A stretch of 64,000 bases of DNA, from positions 38,867 through 102,866 of the forward strand of contig JAJYBU010000012.1 in NCBI GenBank assembly GCA_021778845.1. The letters are read 5' to 3'. Below are positions 25,084 through 34,400 of the stretch, piece after piece. Origin of the DNA: Acidobacteriota bacterium (GTDB lineage Bacteria > Acidobacteriota > Terriglobia > Terriglobales > Acidobacteriaceae). How positions within the stretch are numbered: the stretch's first letter is position 1; each line of letters opens with the position of its first letter. Below the pieces are notes generated by a model, which saw nothing but the letters and a program-made list of their open reading frames with translations, did not search any database and had not been told where the DNA came from. A program made the position numbers and the translations under genes.

Positions 25084-25551
25084 TTACTGCGGATTGGAAG
25101 GCATCACCGCGCCAGCCTGAATCCACTGCGTAACCGTGGCGATGTCGGCGTCAGAGATCCTGCTGTGCGGCGGCATCGGCATGGGATCGTCTACAGGACC
25201 TTCGTGGCGAATCAATTGAATCAGCAGCGACTGCGCGGCATTTCCTGGAACGATGACGGGGCCGTCGTGGCCACCGCGCAACAGGTTCGCCCGGGTGTCC
25301 ATGTTGAGGCCGCCGCGGTGACGCCCGCCCGCATGGCAGCGATTGCAGTTGGCCGCGAAGATCGGCTCCACCCGCTGCGTATAGAAGGCGGGCGAGTTGG
25401 GAGCGGGGTCGGCCTGCGCCGCGACACCGCGCGGTTGCCAGAGCAGCGCTGCGGCGGTGAGCGATGCAGCCGCGAGAGCGAGTGCGGCGGTCTTGCGATG
25501 GAGGCGATGGAGTCGGTAGGACGAATCAGCGGCAGGCTGGCTGCGAAGCAT
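25084..25551 (-). CDS. Exported cytochrome c-like protein
   Basis: About 155 residues. The signal peptide with hydrophobic core AALALAAASLTAAALL ends near AQA. One haem site CNRCH follows PIFAANC, and RGGLNMDTRANLLRGG and PHSRISDADIATVTQWIQAG match the cytochrome-c-like domain seen at the N termini of DUF1549/PSD1-type proteins. That family includes stand-alone periplasmic electron carriers. ATG 25551 is chosen because AGGAG lies 8 bp before it. Confidence 0.82.
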   Translation of the reverse strand: MLRSQPAADSSYRLHRLHRKTAALALAAASLTAAALLWQPRGVAAQADPAPNSPAFYTQRVEPIFAANCNRCHAGGRHRGGLNMDTRANLLRGGHDGPVIVPGNAAQSLLIQLIRHEGPVDDPMPMPPHSRISDADIATVTQWIQAGAVMPSNPQ

Positions 25552-25740
25552 GAGGCAAATCTCCTTGATGCACTCAATGTATCGCGAAGGGCACATATGT
25601 CCAAAGCGGAAAATTGTTAAATGAGAATGTACAGAGTGGTTGCGGTTATCGGCAGTGAATCCGAATCGCTACTACCGCGCTGAGGTTGAGGACGATAGTC
25701 TGAAAAGGCTCGGCGGCTTTGCGGCCACCTTATACAAGTT

Positions 25741-27306
25741 GTGATGATGATGACGCAGTGGGGGCTCGGCCAAAGAGAGCACGACGCGTGCGCGAAGAGA
25801 GCCTCGCGCGCTGGGGCAGTCGTGAGAATGCTGGGCTTTGCGCTGGGCCTCACGGTGTTCCTTGCGGGCGGTCTGGCGATGGCGGCAGCGCATCCGCTGC
25901 GCGTGCGCCAAGTGGCTGCTGCGCACTACGCCGATCGCACACCGACTCACGCTGCACGACCAGGCACCAAGGCCGTGAGCGCGCATGCTCACAGCGTTAG
26001 CGGCGGCGCTGCCTACAAACCTGCAGCCGGAAAACATTATCAAGCCCGCAGCCGTTCGGCAAAGCCTGCACCGGCGAGACACGCCACGCAGCGGAATGCA
26101 GGTCGTCCAGCGACTTTGCATCGGGTAAGCGCAAGGCACAGACACGGCGGACGGGGCGGCTATCGTAAGCAGAACGACGTCGTGGCACAAGCTGCCAGCG
26201 ACGAGCCCGTGCGTGCTGCATCCAGCGCTGCATCGGCTGACAAATCCACGGACGTGCAGGCGGTTGCGCCCGCATCCACCGTGGTTGCGGACAAGCCGCT
26301 GACGGTCGATGACTTTGTGCGCGCGGCCAGTGTGAGCGCAGGGCCTGCAAGTGGAATCTATGCCAGCGGAGTGGCGCAACCGGATGAGGATGTGAGCCTG
26401 ACAGGGCCGCACGCATCCACTCCGAGTGCAACAACGTCGAGCGCTGCGACGTCGAGTGCTGCCGCGCGGCCGGTCGAGACGACGCGTGTGGAAGCGGCAC
26501 AGCGTGGGCCTGGAGCACGACAGCGCAAGACACCTTCAGACCTGGTGAGCGCTCCGCTCGCAGCAACGCAGCGAGCGGAGCGAAACGCAATGACTCGCAA
26601 TGCATCGCCGGAAGACCAGGCAACGACGCATGCAGAGCTCGCCGAAGAGGTTGAGCAACCCGTGGTGCTGCCCGGACTCTATCGCTACGGCCGCCTGGTG
26701 GTGCCGCCGCCGATGCGAGGCACGCGCGAGATTCTTGTTCACCAGAATTTAATCGCCGATGAAGAAGGCCTGACGCGCATTCAGGATGAATACGACCTGC
26801 GCCGGATGCGCACGCAGCGCATGCTGGTGGACTTTCCGGTGAGTGCGAGCCTGCGCGTGAACCCGGAGTTAGCAAGCGATCACCGCTGCGCGCGGCCGTG
26901 GACGGTGCGCTTTGCTTCGGATATTTCGGGGGCGTATTACGCTCGTTTCCACGAGCCGCTGCAGGTGAACTCCGCGGTGCGGACCGTCTCCTACCAACTG
27001 AGGCTGCGACGCGTGAATGGCAATGCCGCGGGGACCGAGGGCGATGTGGCTTCGCCGCATTTGACCGGCGAGGCGATGGACTTTGGAAAGCATGGGATGA
27101 GCACGGCGGAGATCGCGTGGATGCGTCTGTATCTGCGGCCGTTAATGCAGGATGGCAAGCTCGACGTGGAAGAGGAGTTTCAGCAGGCGTGCTTTCATAT
27201 CAGTGTGTACCGCGCCTATGCTCCGGGACTGTCGGGACCACGCAGGCATTCGAACGCTCGCAGTGAAGTTGCCCAGGTGGGTGAGATGGAAGCGTCGAGC
27301 AACTAA
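25741..27306 (+). CDS. DUF5715-type protein with an M15-like peptidase domain
   Basis: Up to 521 residues; several in-frame ATGs (25741, 25744, 25747, 25750, 25828) leave the start uncertain. A hydrophobic export/anchor segment is at MLGFALGLTVFLAGGLAMA. About 270 residues of Ala/Ser/Thr-rich low-complexity linker follow (including ATSSA repeats). The C-terminal 200 residues resemble DUF5715. They include ASPHLTGEAMDFGKHG, a clear SxHxxGxAxD zinc motif of M15 D,D-carboxypeptidases, and CFHISVY as a possible third ligand. A role in peptidoglycan trimming is inferred. Confidence 0.75.
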   Translation: MMMMTQWGLGQREHDACAKRASRAGAVVRMLGFALGLTVFLAGGLAMAAAHPLRVRQVAAAHYADRTPTHAARPGTKAVSAHAHSVSGGAAYKPAAGKHYQARSRSAKPAPARHATQRNAGRPATLHRVSARHRHGGRGGYRKQNDVVAQAASDEPVRAASSAASADKSTDVQAVAPASTVVADKPLTVDDFVRAASVSAGPASGIYASGVAQPDEDVSLTGPHASTPSATTSSAATSSAAARPVETTRVEAAQRGPGARQRKTPSDLVSAPLAATQRAERNAMTRNASPEDQATTHAELAEEVEQPVVLPGLYRYGRLVVPPPMRGTREILVHQNLIADEEGLTRIQDEYDLRRMRTQRMLVDFPVSASLRVNPELASDHRCARPWTVRFASDISGAYYARFHEPLQVNSAVRTVSYQLRLRRVNGNAAGTEGDVASPHLTGEAMDFGKHGMSTAEIAWMRLYLRPLMQDGKLDVEEEFQQACFHISVYRAYAPGLSGPRRHSNARSEVAQVGEMEASSN

Positions 27307-27385
27307 CCGTGGATGGCTCTATCGTGAAAGCAACTGAAACGAAGCGGGCGCAGCCATGCAGGCGCTTTGCCTCTGTGGCCGCGTG

Positions 27386-28951
27386 CTAATCCTGCATGCC
27401 GGCGTGTGGCCTGCGGAGAATTAGAAGCAACGCCACGAGCAGCCCGACAGCCAGAGAGATATAGAGCACCATGCTGTGGTTGCGCGTGAGATTGCCCTGC
27501 TGCCACGCAGCGTAGGTGGCGTTGAGATCGGTGGCGAGGCCGGGGATGGTGATGGCGTTGAACGCTGCGTGAACATTGGCTGCAGGAGCCGTGGGGAGTG
27601 ACCCGAAGATGCGTGCTGGATCGGGCGGCTTGCCGTCGCGGTCCTTCGGAATCGCGGCGATCAAGGCGTTGATCTCTGGGTCGCGCGGGTCGTTAAAGTA
27701 CGCGGCGTCAGCGGTATTGGGGAAGAGAGTTACGTTGCCGGTGAGCGCGTGCTCGATGGCGGAGACGCCGTCCTGGCAGACGCCGAGTGTGTAGTATCCG
27801 CCGAAGGGAAGAGTGGGATGCGTGGCGTGCAGATGCGCGTAGGCGACCGTCATCAGGCCAGCGAGGCGCGTGACCTCGATGGCTTGCGCGCCGGTGTACT
27901 CGTGGGCGTTGCGCTTGAGCACCCAGGGCTGATCGAGGGTGTCCATGGTGCGCCACTCGGCTTTGCCGTCAATGCCGAAGTAGTAGCTGATGTCGGCGTT
28001 GATGAGAGGGCCATGTATGTGCCACTCATACTCGGCATGCGCCGCTGGCACGAGGAGATGGCGGCCGCCGGAGTGCGGCACGATGATCTGCGAATCGAGC
28101 CAGAAGGGCGCCATGACATCTTCGCCGTTATAGTGCAGGTGCGCGAAGTTGGCGAAGTAGCGCGCGTCGTCGACGGTGACGGTGTGGCCGGTATTGATTA
28201 GCTCGGCGATTACGTCCTGTGGCGTGGTGTACGTCTGTACTGAGCTGACACGCGTAGTTGTTCCGGAAATCATTCCCTCGGCGCGGCCTGTATTGCCTGG
28301 CGCTTTGCGTATCGATGCTGAGAAGGGCTCCGCCTCTTCGAGTTTGTTGGCGGCCAGGCGGTTGAGGACGTCGGCGAGGCGTTGTGATTCGGCGTGCTCC
28401 GGAGCGAGATCGTTCGGGCCATCACCACGCACGATGCCGTCGAGATTGGTGACGATGCCCTGCGTGCTGAACGGCGGTAGCGCCGAGGGCTCGTCCAGCG
28501 AGAGAGTCCCCGCCTTGCTGAGCGAGTAGGGGCCGAGGTCGAGGTACTCGCGCGTGTGGGCATCGCTGGCTACAGTGCCGGGCTCAACGGCGGTTGCGGC
28601 GCGCTTCTGATCTCCACCCACGATGGCGCCGACGGCCTGGACTGTGGGGTTGATTGCACGCATGGTCCATCCGGGAAAGCGGTCGAGCCCCTGCCAGTCG
28701 CTGCCGAGGATGAGCCTGCGCAGTTGGTCGAAGAGCGCGGGCGTGAGCAGCGCGGGCCCCACCTTTCCATATTTGTCGATCTCGCCGAGCAGTGTGTCGA
28801 TGAAGCCCGGCCGCGCGGAGAGTTGCCGCATCATCTGCGAGAGCAGGATGGTGTTGGGCGGCATCGGCGTCTCGGGCACAACGTAGGCGCGCCGACAACC
28901 CGACGCGACAAAGAGTGTGCAGAGCAGCGCGAGCTTGCGGAGAGTGCACAT
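27386..28951 (-). CDS. Large lipoprotein with C-terminal membrane anchor, unknown function
   Basis: 521 residues. The N-terminal signal LALLCTLFVASGC is a lipobox. The C terminus has one transmembrane helix (MVLYISLAVGLLVALLLIL) and a short basic tail. The middle holds motifs with possible metal or ligand residues: FAHLHYNGEDVMAPFWLDSQ, VPHSGGRHLLVPAAHAEYEWHIHGP and DISYYFGIDG. I do not recognise a characterised family. It is 15 bp downstream of gatB and may be transcribed from the gatB promoter. Confidence 0.72.
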   Translation of the reverse strand: MCTLRKLALLCTLFVASGCRRAYVVPETPMPPNTILLSQMMRQLSARPGFIDTLLGEIDKYGKVGPALLTPALFDQLRRLILGSDWQGLDRFPGWTMRAINPTVQAVGAIVGGDQKRAATAVEPGTVASDAHTREYLDLGPYSLSKAGTLSLDEPSALPPFSTQGIVTNLDGIVRGDGPNDLAPEHAESQRLADVLNRLAANKLEEAEPFSASIRKAPGNTGRAEGMISGTTTRVSSVQTYTTPQDVIAELINTGHTVTVDDARYFANFAHLHYNGEDVMAPFWLDSQIIVPHSGGRHLLVPAAHAEYEWHIHGPLINADISYYFGIDGKAEWRTMDTLDQPWVLKRNAHEYTGAQAIEVTRLAGLMTVAYAHLHATHPTLPFGGYYTLGVCQDGVSAIEHALTGNVTLFPNTADAAYFNDPRDPEINALIAAIPKDRDGKPPDPARIFGSLPTAPAANVHAAFNAITIPGLATDLNATYAAWQQGNLTRNHSMVLYISLAVGLLVALLLILRRPHAGMQD

Positions 28952-28966
28952 GAAGTTGAGATGCTG

Positions 28967-30445
28967 CTACGCGTCGAGCTTCTTCACTACTAATTCATTC
29001 AGCAGCGCAGGATTGGCCTGACCTTTGCTCAAGCGCATGACCTGGCCGACGAAGAATGCTGCTACCGTGCGCTTGCCGCCTTTGAACTGCGCAACCTGCG
29101 CGGGGTTCGCGGCGATCACTTCATCGATCATGGCTTCGATGGCCGAGGTGTCGGAGATCTGCTGCGGCTTGTCGCGATCGTAGATATAGACGAAGTCGCG
29201 GCCCTCGGTGAAGCAGCTATCGAGGAGCTGCTTGAGTTGCTTGCTGCTGATCTCGCCACCTTCCGTGAGGTCGGCAGCGAGAACCAGACCGTCGAGCGAG
29301 ATGGGACTTTTATCGAGCGTAATCTCGGCTGCGCGAAGGCGCATCGTAATCTCGCTGAACAAAATGGAAGCGACACGTTTGGGTGACTTCGCCGACTTTG
29401 CAGCGAGCTCGAAGAAGTCTCCCAGATTGCGGTCGGTAGTGAGCGTGGCCGCGTCCTGCGCGCTGACGCCATAGTCTGCGACGAGGCGCGCGCGGCGGGC
29501 TTCGGGCAACTCCGGCATGGCGGAGAGAATCTGCCGCTGCCACTCCGCTCCGACGACCAGCGGCGGAAGATCGGGCTCGGGGAAGTAGCGATAGTCGTGG
29601 GCCTGCTCCTTGCTGCGCATGGAGTACGTGCGACCCTCGGCGTTGTTCCACAGCCGCGACTCCTGCACCACGCGGCTGCCCTCTTCGATCACGCCGATCT
29701 GGCGCTCGATCTCGTACTCCAGCGCTGCGCGGATGTAGCGAAAGCTGTTGACGTTTTTGACTTCGGCCTTGGTGCCGAACTTCTCCGCACCCTTCAGCAT
29801 CACGCTGACGTTCGCGTCGCAGCGCAGGCTGCCCTCTTCCATGTTGCAGTCGGAGACGCCGGTGTAGAGCAGAATCTCCTTCAACTTCGTGAGGTACTCG
29901 AAGGCTTCATCAGGGGTGCGGAGGTCGGGCTCGGATACGATCTCGACCAGCGGCGTGCCGCAACGATTGAGGTCGATGTAGGTGCGCGTGGCAGAGTCCG
30001 CGAAGCCGTCGTGCAGGCTCTTGCCGGCGTCCTCTTCCATGTGCAGGCGCGTGATGCCGATGCGTTTGGGCGCACCATTTGCGTCGGGAACAACGATCAT
30101 CCCATGCTCGGCGATCGGCTTGTCGAACTGCGAGATTTGATAGCCCTTGGGCGAATCAGGATAAAAATAATTCTTGCGCGAGAAGATGCTGGTCTCACGA
30201 ATGGTGCAGCCGATGGCCTTCGCAGCGAGCACCGCGAACTCAACTGCCTGCTTGTTCAGCACAGGCAGCGCGCCGGGCAGGCCGAGACATACAGGGCAGA
30301 CATGCGTGTTGGGTTCGCCACCGTATTCGTTCCTGCAGCCGCAGAAGGCCTTGGACTGCGTAAGCAGTTGGACGTGAACCTCCAGACCGATGACGGGCTG
30401 GTACTTAGCGAGGATATCGGGCGAAAGTGCGAAGGCTGCGGGCAT
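28967..30445 (-). CDS. gatB: Asp-tRNA(Asn)/Glu-tRNA(Gln) amidotransferase subunit B
   Basis: 492 residues. GatB phosphorylates the misacylated aminoacyl-tRNA and works in GatCAB. GLEVHVQLLTQSKAFC opens the catalytic domain. NTHVCPVCLGLPGALPVLN with CRN earlier provides the zinc Cys. GITRLHMEEDAGKSLHDG, DLNRCGTPLVEIVSEPD and MEEGSLRCDANVS are signature segments. The YqeY-like C-terminal domain ends VGQVMRLSKGQANPALLNELV. gatA and gatC are elsewhere. The start ATG at 30443-30445 is the only one that fits. Confidence 0.97.
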   Translation of the reverse strand: MPAAFALSPDILAKYQPVIGLEVHVQLLTQSKAFCGCRNEYGGEPNTHVCPVCLGLPGALPVLNKQAVEFAVLAAKAIGCTIRETSIFSRKNYFYPDSPKGYQISQFDKPIAEHGMIVVPDANGAPKRIGITRLHMEEDAGKSLHDGFADSATRTYIDLNRCGTPLVEIVSEPDLRTPDEAFEYLTKLKEILLYTGVSDCNMEEGSLRCDANVSVMLKGAEKFGTKAEVKNVNSFRYIRAALEYEIERQIGVIEEGSRVVQESRLWNNAEGRTYSMRSKEQAHDYRYFPEPDLPPLVVGAEWQRQILSAMPELPEARRARLVADYGVSAQDAATLTTDRNLGDFFELAAKSAKSPKRVASILFSEITMRLRAAEITLDKSPISLDGLVLAADLTEGGEISSKQLKQLLDSCFTEGRDFVYIYDRDKPQQISDTSAIEAMIDEVIAANPAQVAQFKGGKRTVAAFFVGQVMRLSKGQANPALLNELVVKKLDA

Positions 30446-30526
30446 CTTGCTTCGATTTTATCAACGCAGCGGTCGATAGCTGCGCAAAAGACTGCATCTC
30501 ACCTTCAAGTATCGGAGAGGACGTGC

Positions 30527-31438
30527 ATGGCCGAAGAGAACAAGAGCGCGGTTCCAGAGGGCAAGCCCGAGAGCGGATGGGTGGCAACCGACGAGCCCGT
30601 CGGCGCATCGGGAGGGAAGGCCGATGGCTCTGCATCGCTGCAGAAGGATCTCTCGCGGCCCAGTGCCCATGAGATCTATCAGCAGGTGGCGAAGAACGCC
30701 AAGGAAGAGTTGAAGCGCTCCAGCATGTCGCTGGCGATCTCAGGATTCATTGGCGGAATTCTCATGGGGCTGTCGGCGCTGGGTGTGGGGATCATTCTGG
30801 CAAAACTGGGCAGCGGACCGGGCACCTTCGTGATCTCCCGGATGTTTTATCCGCTGGGGTTCATCGTGGTCATCCTCGGTCGGTCGCAGTTGTTTACGGA
30901 GAACACGCTGTACCCGGTGGCACTGGTGCTCACCGAGCCGAAGCAGATCTGGAACACGTTGCGTCTGTGGGCGACGGTGTTGCCGTCGAACATGCTCGGT
31001 GCGCTTGCGTTTGCCTCGCTCGCGGGGCTCACACGCGCACTGCCTCCCGACGTGGTGCAGGCGATCGCAGGCCTCGGGTTGGCGGCTGTCCATCAACCGC
31101 CGAGCGCCATCTTCTGGAGCGGCGTGGTGGCTGGATGGATCATCGCAACGGCGGCCTGGCTGGTCTCAGGCTCGCACTCGATTACGGGCTCGGTGATGAT
31201 CATCTGGGCGCTGACGTTCGTGGTCGGACTGGGGAGCTTCGCTCACTGCATTGCAACATCGGGCGAGATTCTGACGGCCGTACTGACGCATCAACTGCCC
31301 TGGGCGGCTTACCCGTTGTGGCTCGGGCCTGCGGTGGCGGGCAATATCTGCGGCGGCGTGGTGATGGTGACGCTGCTGGAATACGGGCAGGCGATCCTGA
31401 GCAGAACCAGCGCCGATGAGGCCGTCAGCGAGCAGTGA
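30527..31438 (+). CDS. Formate/nitrite transporter (FNT) family channel
   Basis: 303 residues with a soluble, charged N-terminal 65 residues and then six hydrophobic spans (SLAISGFIGGILMGLSALG, ISRMFYPLGFIVVILG, LWATVLPSNMLGALAFASL, IFWSGVVAGWIIATAAWLV, SVMIIWALTFVVGLGSFAHC, LGPAVAGNICGGVVMVTLL). GRSQLFTENTLYPV is characteristic of the FNT subgroup that includes YfdC. The family forms pentameric anion channels for formate, nitrite or hydrosulfide; the substrate here is unknown. GGAGAGG lies 6 bp before ATG 30527, which decides the start within a much longer open frame antisense to gatB. Confidence 0.87.
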   Translation: MAEENKSAVPEGKPESGWVATDEPVGASGGKADGSASLQKDLSRPSAHEIYQQVAKNAKEELKRSSMSLAISGFIGGILMGLSALGVGIILAKLGSGPGTFVISRMFYPLGFIVVILGRSQLFTENTLYPVALVLTEPKQIWNTLRLWATVLPSNMLGALAFASLAGLTRALPPDVVQAIAGLGLAAVHQPPSAIFWSGVVAGWIIATAAWLVSGSHSITGSVMIIWALTFVVGLGSFAHCIATSGEILTAVLTHQLPWAAYPLWLGPAVAGNICGGVVMVTLLEYGQAILSRTSADEAVSEQ

Positions 31439-31466
31439 CAGCGTTCGTTGATAGACTGAAGACTGC

Positions 31467-34400
31467 ATGATTCTTCCCTTCGTCCGCGATTTGATGGCGG
31501 ACCTGGAGCACTCCGCCGCCTTCGAGCGTGCGCGTCGCCATCTGGCGGGCGGCACGGGTCGGAGACGTGTGTCCGGCCTTACGGCGACGGCGCGGGCGCT
31601 CTACCTTCCGTACTTTGTGCGCGCTGCGCAAGCCGCGCATGGCCAACACGCATCCGTGCTGGTGCTCGTCTCCGACAACAAGGCAGCCGAGGCGCTGCAC
31701 GCAACGGTGCTGGCGGCATGCGAAATTACCGGCGCTCTCGACGTCGAGGAGGTGCTGCGGCTTCCGGCGCATGATGTCCTGCCGTTTGAAAATTTATCCC
31801 CGCATGGAGAGATTCAGGAGCAACGCGCAGCGGCACTGTGGAAGCTCGCAAGTGGTGCGGCGAAGCTGGTGATTGCGCCTGTAGAAGCTGCGTGCATGAA
31901 GCTGTTCTCGCGCGACTACTACGCAGCGCTGGCGCTGCGGCTGCGCACCAGCGAGGAACATCTGCCGGAGATGCTGGTCGAGCATCTGCTATCGGTCGGC
32001 TACACGCGCGTGGATGTGGTGGAGATGCCCGGGCAGTTGTCAATGCGCGGCGGGATCCTCGACGTGTATGGGCCGGAGATGGAGCGGCCCGTGCGCATCG
32101 ACTTCTTCGGTGACGAGATTGAGTCGATGCGCAGGTTCGATCCCGAGACGCAGCGGTCGAGTTCGGCAGTGGATGAGATTCTGCTGCTGCCGCTGACCGA
32201 AACACCGGCGACCGAAGCTCTGCTCGGCTCCATCAACGCCCGCCTGACGCGCAGCGGAATGGCAGGCGCCGCGCTCGAAGGAGGCGAGGAGCCTGCCGAA
32301 CTGGTGAACCACGTTGCCCATGCGGCAGCGCAGACCGGCGAGGCAACAGTGTTTCCTGGCTGGGAGTTTTACGCTGCGGTGGCCGGCGCGAAGTCGTCGC
32401 TGCTGGAACTGATGGGCGCGCAAACGCGGGTGATGATCGAGGAGCCCGCGATGGTGGAGAACCAGGGCGAGCGCTGGTGGAACAAGGTCGAGCAGCGCCA
32501 TGAGCGCTCGGGAATTGGGTCCCTGGTGAGCCCTGGCGATCTCTATCTTTCGCCCTGGGAGTTGCAGGACCGTGTGCAGGCGTACTGCGGCTTCGAGTTG
32601 GACCAGCTTGGTGCCGTCGATGTGCTCGATGGCGATCGCAGCGATGCCAGTGAGATTGAATTTGCAACGCGTCCGACGATGCGTTTTCACGGTTCCATTC
32701 CGGCGCTCATCGATCAGTTGAAGCTGCTGATGGAGAACGAAGCACGCGTGTTGGTCGCCGCGCCGAATCAGGGCGAAGTCGAGCGCCTCGCGGGGCTGAT
32801 GCAGGAGTATGGCGTTGCCTACCGCATCGGCTCGCGCACCGAACATGGTGGCTCTGCGTCGGTGTACACCGAGGCAAGCTATCACGCAGGCGATCTGCGC
32901 ACCCCGGTGATTGTGCGCGCGGCGATTGCCAACGGCGTGCAGGTGCAGGGCGTTGAGCATCGGTCGGCGCGGCAGGTTGTCATCATCGGTGCGAACGACA
33001 TCAACGACGATGCGGATGTGATGGCGAGACCTGCCCGCCGCAAGTCGAAGACAGCAGCATTCGTGTCGGATTTTCGCGATCTTGCGGTCGGCGATTTCGT
33101 CGTGCACGTCGAGCACGGAATTGCGCGCTACGACGGCCTGCGCACGATTGAGCAGCCCGATGGATCACAACTCGAGTTGATGATTCTCACCTTCGCAGAG
33201 GAAGCGAAGCTGTACATCCCGCTGACGCGGCTGGATCTGATTCAGAAATATCGCTCGACTGAAACCGGACCTGCGCCGCAGTTGAACCGGCTGGGAAATC
33301 CTGCGTGGGCCAAGACCAAGGCGCGCGTGAAGAAGGCTATGGAGGACATGGCCGAGGAGCTGTTGAAGCTCTACGCGCAGCGCAAAGCGGCGGTGGGAAC
33401 AGCGTTTTCGCCCGACAGCAACATGCAGCGCGAGTTCGAGGACGCGTTCGACTTCAACGAGACCGATGACCAGCTCGCCGCGATTGCCGACATCAAGGCT
33501 GACATGGAATCGACGCAGCCAATGGACCGGCTGCTGTGCGGCGACGTCGGCTACGGCAAGACGGAGGTCGCCATGCGCGCGGCCTTCAAGGCAGTGCAGG
33601 ACGGCAAGCAGGTCGCCGTGCTCACGCCCACCACCGTGCTCTGCTTCCAACACTTCGAGAGCTTCAAACGACGCTTCAGCAAGTTCCCTGTGGTCATCGA
33701 AATGCTCTCGCGCTTCCGCACCGCGAAGGAGAAGAAGGATGTTCTAGAACGCGCCGCGCAAGGCAAGGTGGACATCCTCATCGGGACGCACGCGCTGCTC
33801 TCGCAGGGGCTGAAGTTTCAGGACCTCGGCCTGCTGGTGGTCGATGAGGAGCAGCGCTTCGGCGTGCGCCACAAGGAACGGCTGAAGCAGATGCGCGCGC
33901 AAATTGATGTGCTCAGCATGAGCGCCACGCCGATTCCGCGCACCCTGCACATGTCGCTGGTGGGGTTGCGCGATATGAGCGTGATCGAGACGCCGCCCAA
34001 GGACCGCATGGCCATCCAGACCATCGTCGCGAAGTTCGATGAGAAGCTGATTCGCACTGCCGTCGAGGTGGAACTGGAGCGCGGCGGCCAGGTGTACTTC
34101 GTGCACAACCGCGTGGAGACGATCTACGAGCTGGCCTCGAAGATCCGCGAATTGGTTCCACAGGCACGCGTAGTGGTTGGTCACGGACAACTGCCGGAGG
34201 CCGAACTGGAGCGCACGATGCTCGCGTTCATGGACGGCGAGTATGACGTCCTCTGCGCGACATCGATCATCGAAAACGGGCTGGACATTCCGCGCGCGAA
34301 TACGATCATCATCAACCGCGCGGACCGGCATGGATTGAGCGAGCTGTATCAACTGCGCGGCCGCGTTGGCCGCTCCAATCGCCGCGCCTACGCGTATCTT

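Noticed and set aside
29597..30526. Long plus-strand open frame before the formate/nitrite channel
   Set aside because: Antisense to gatB; the channel has its own ATG with a strong ribosome binding site at 30527.
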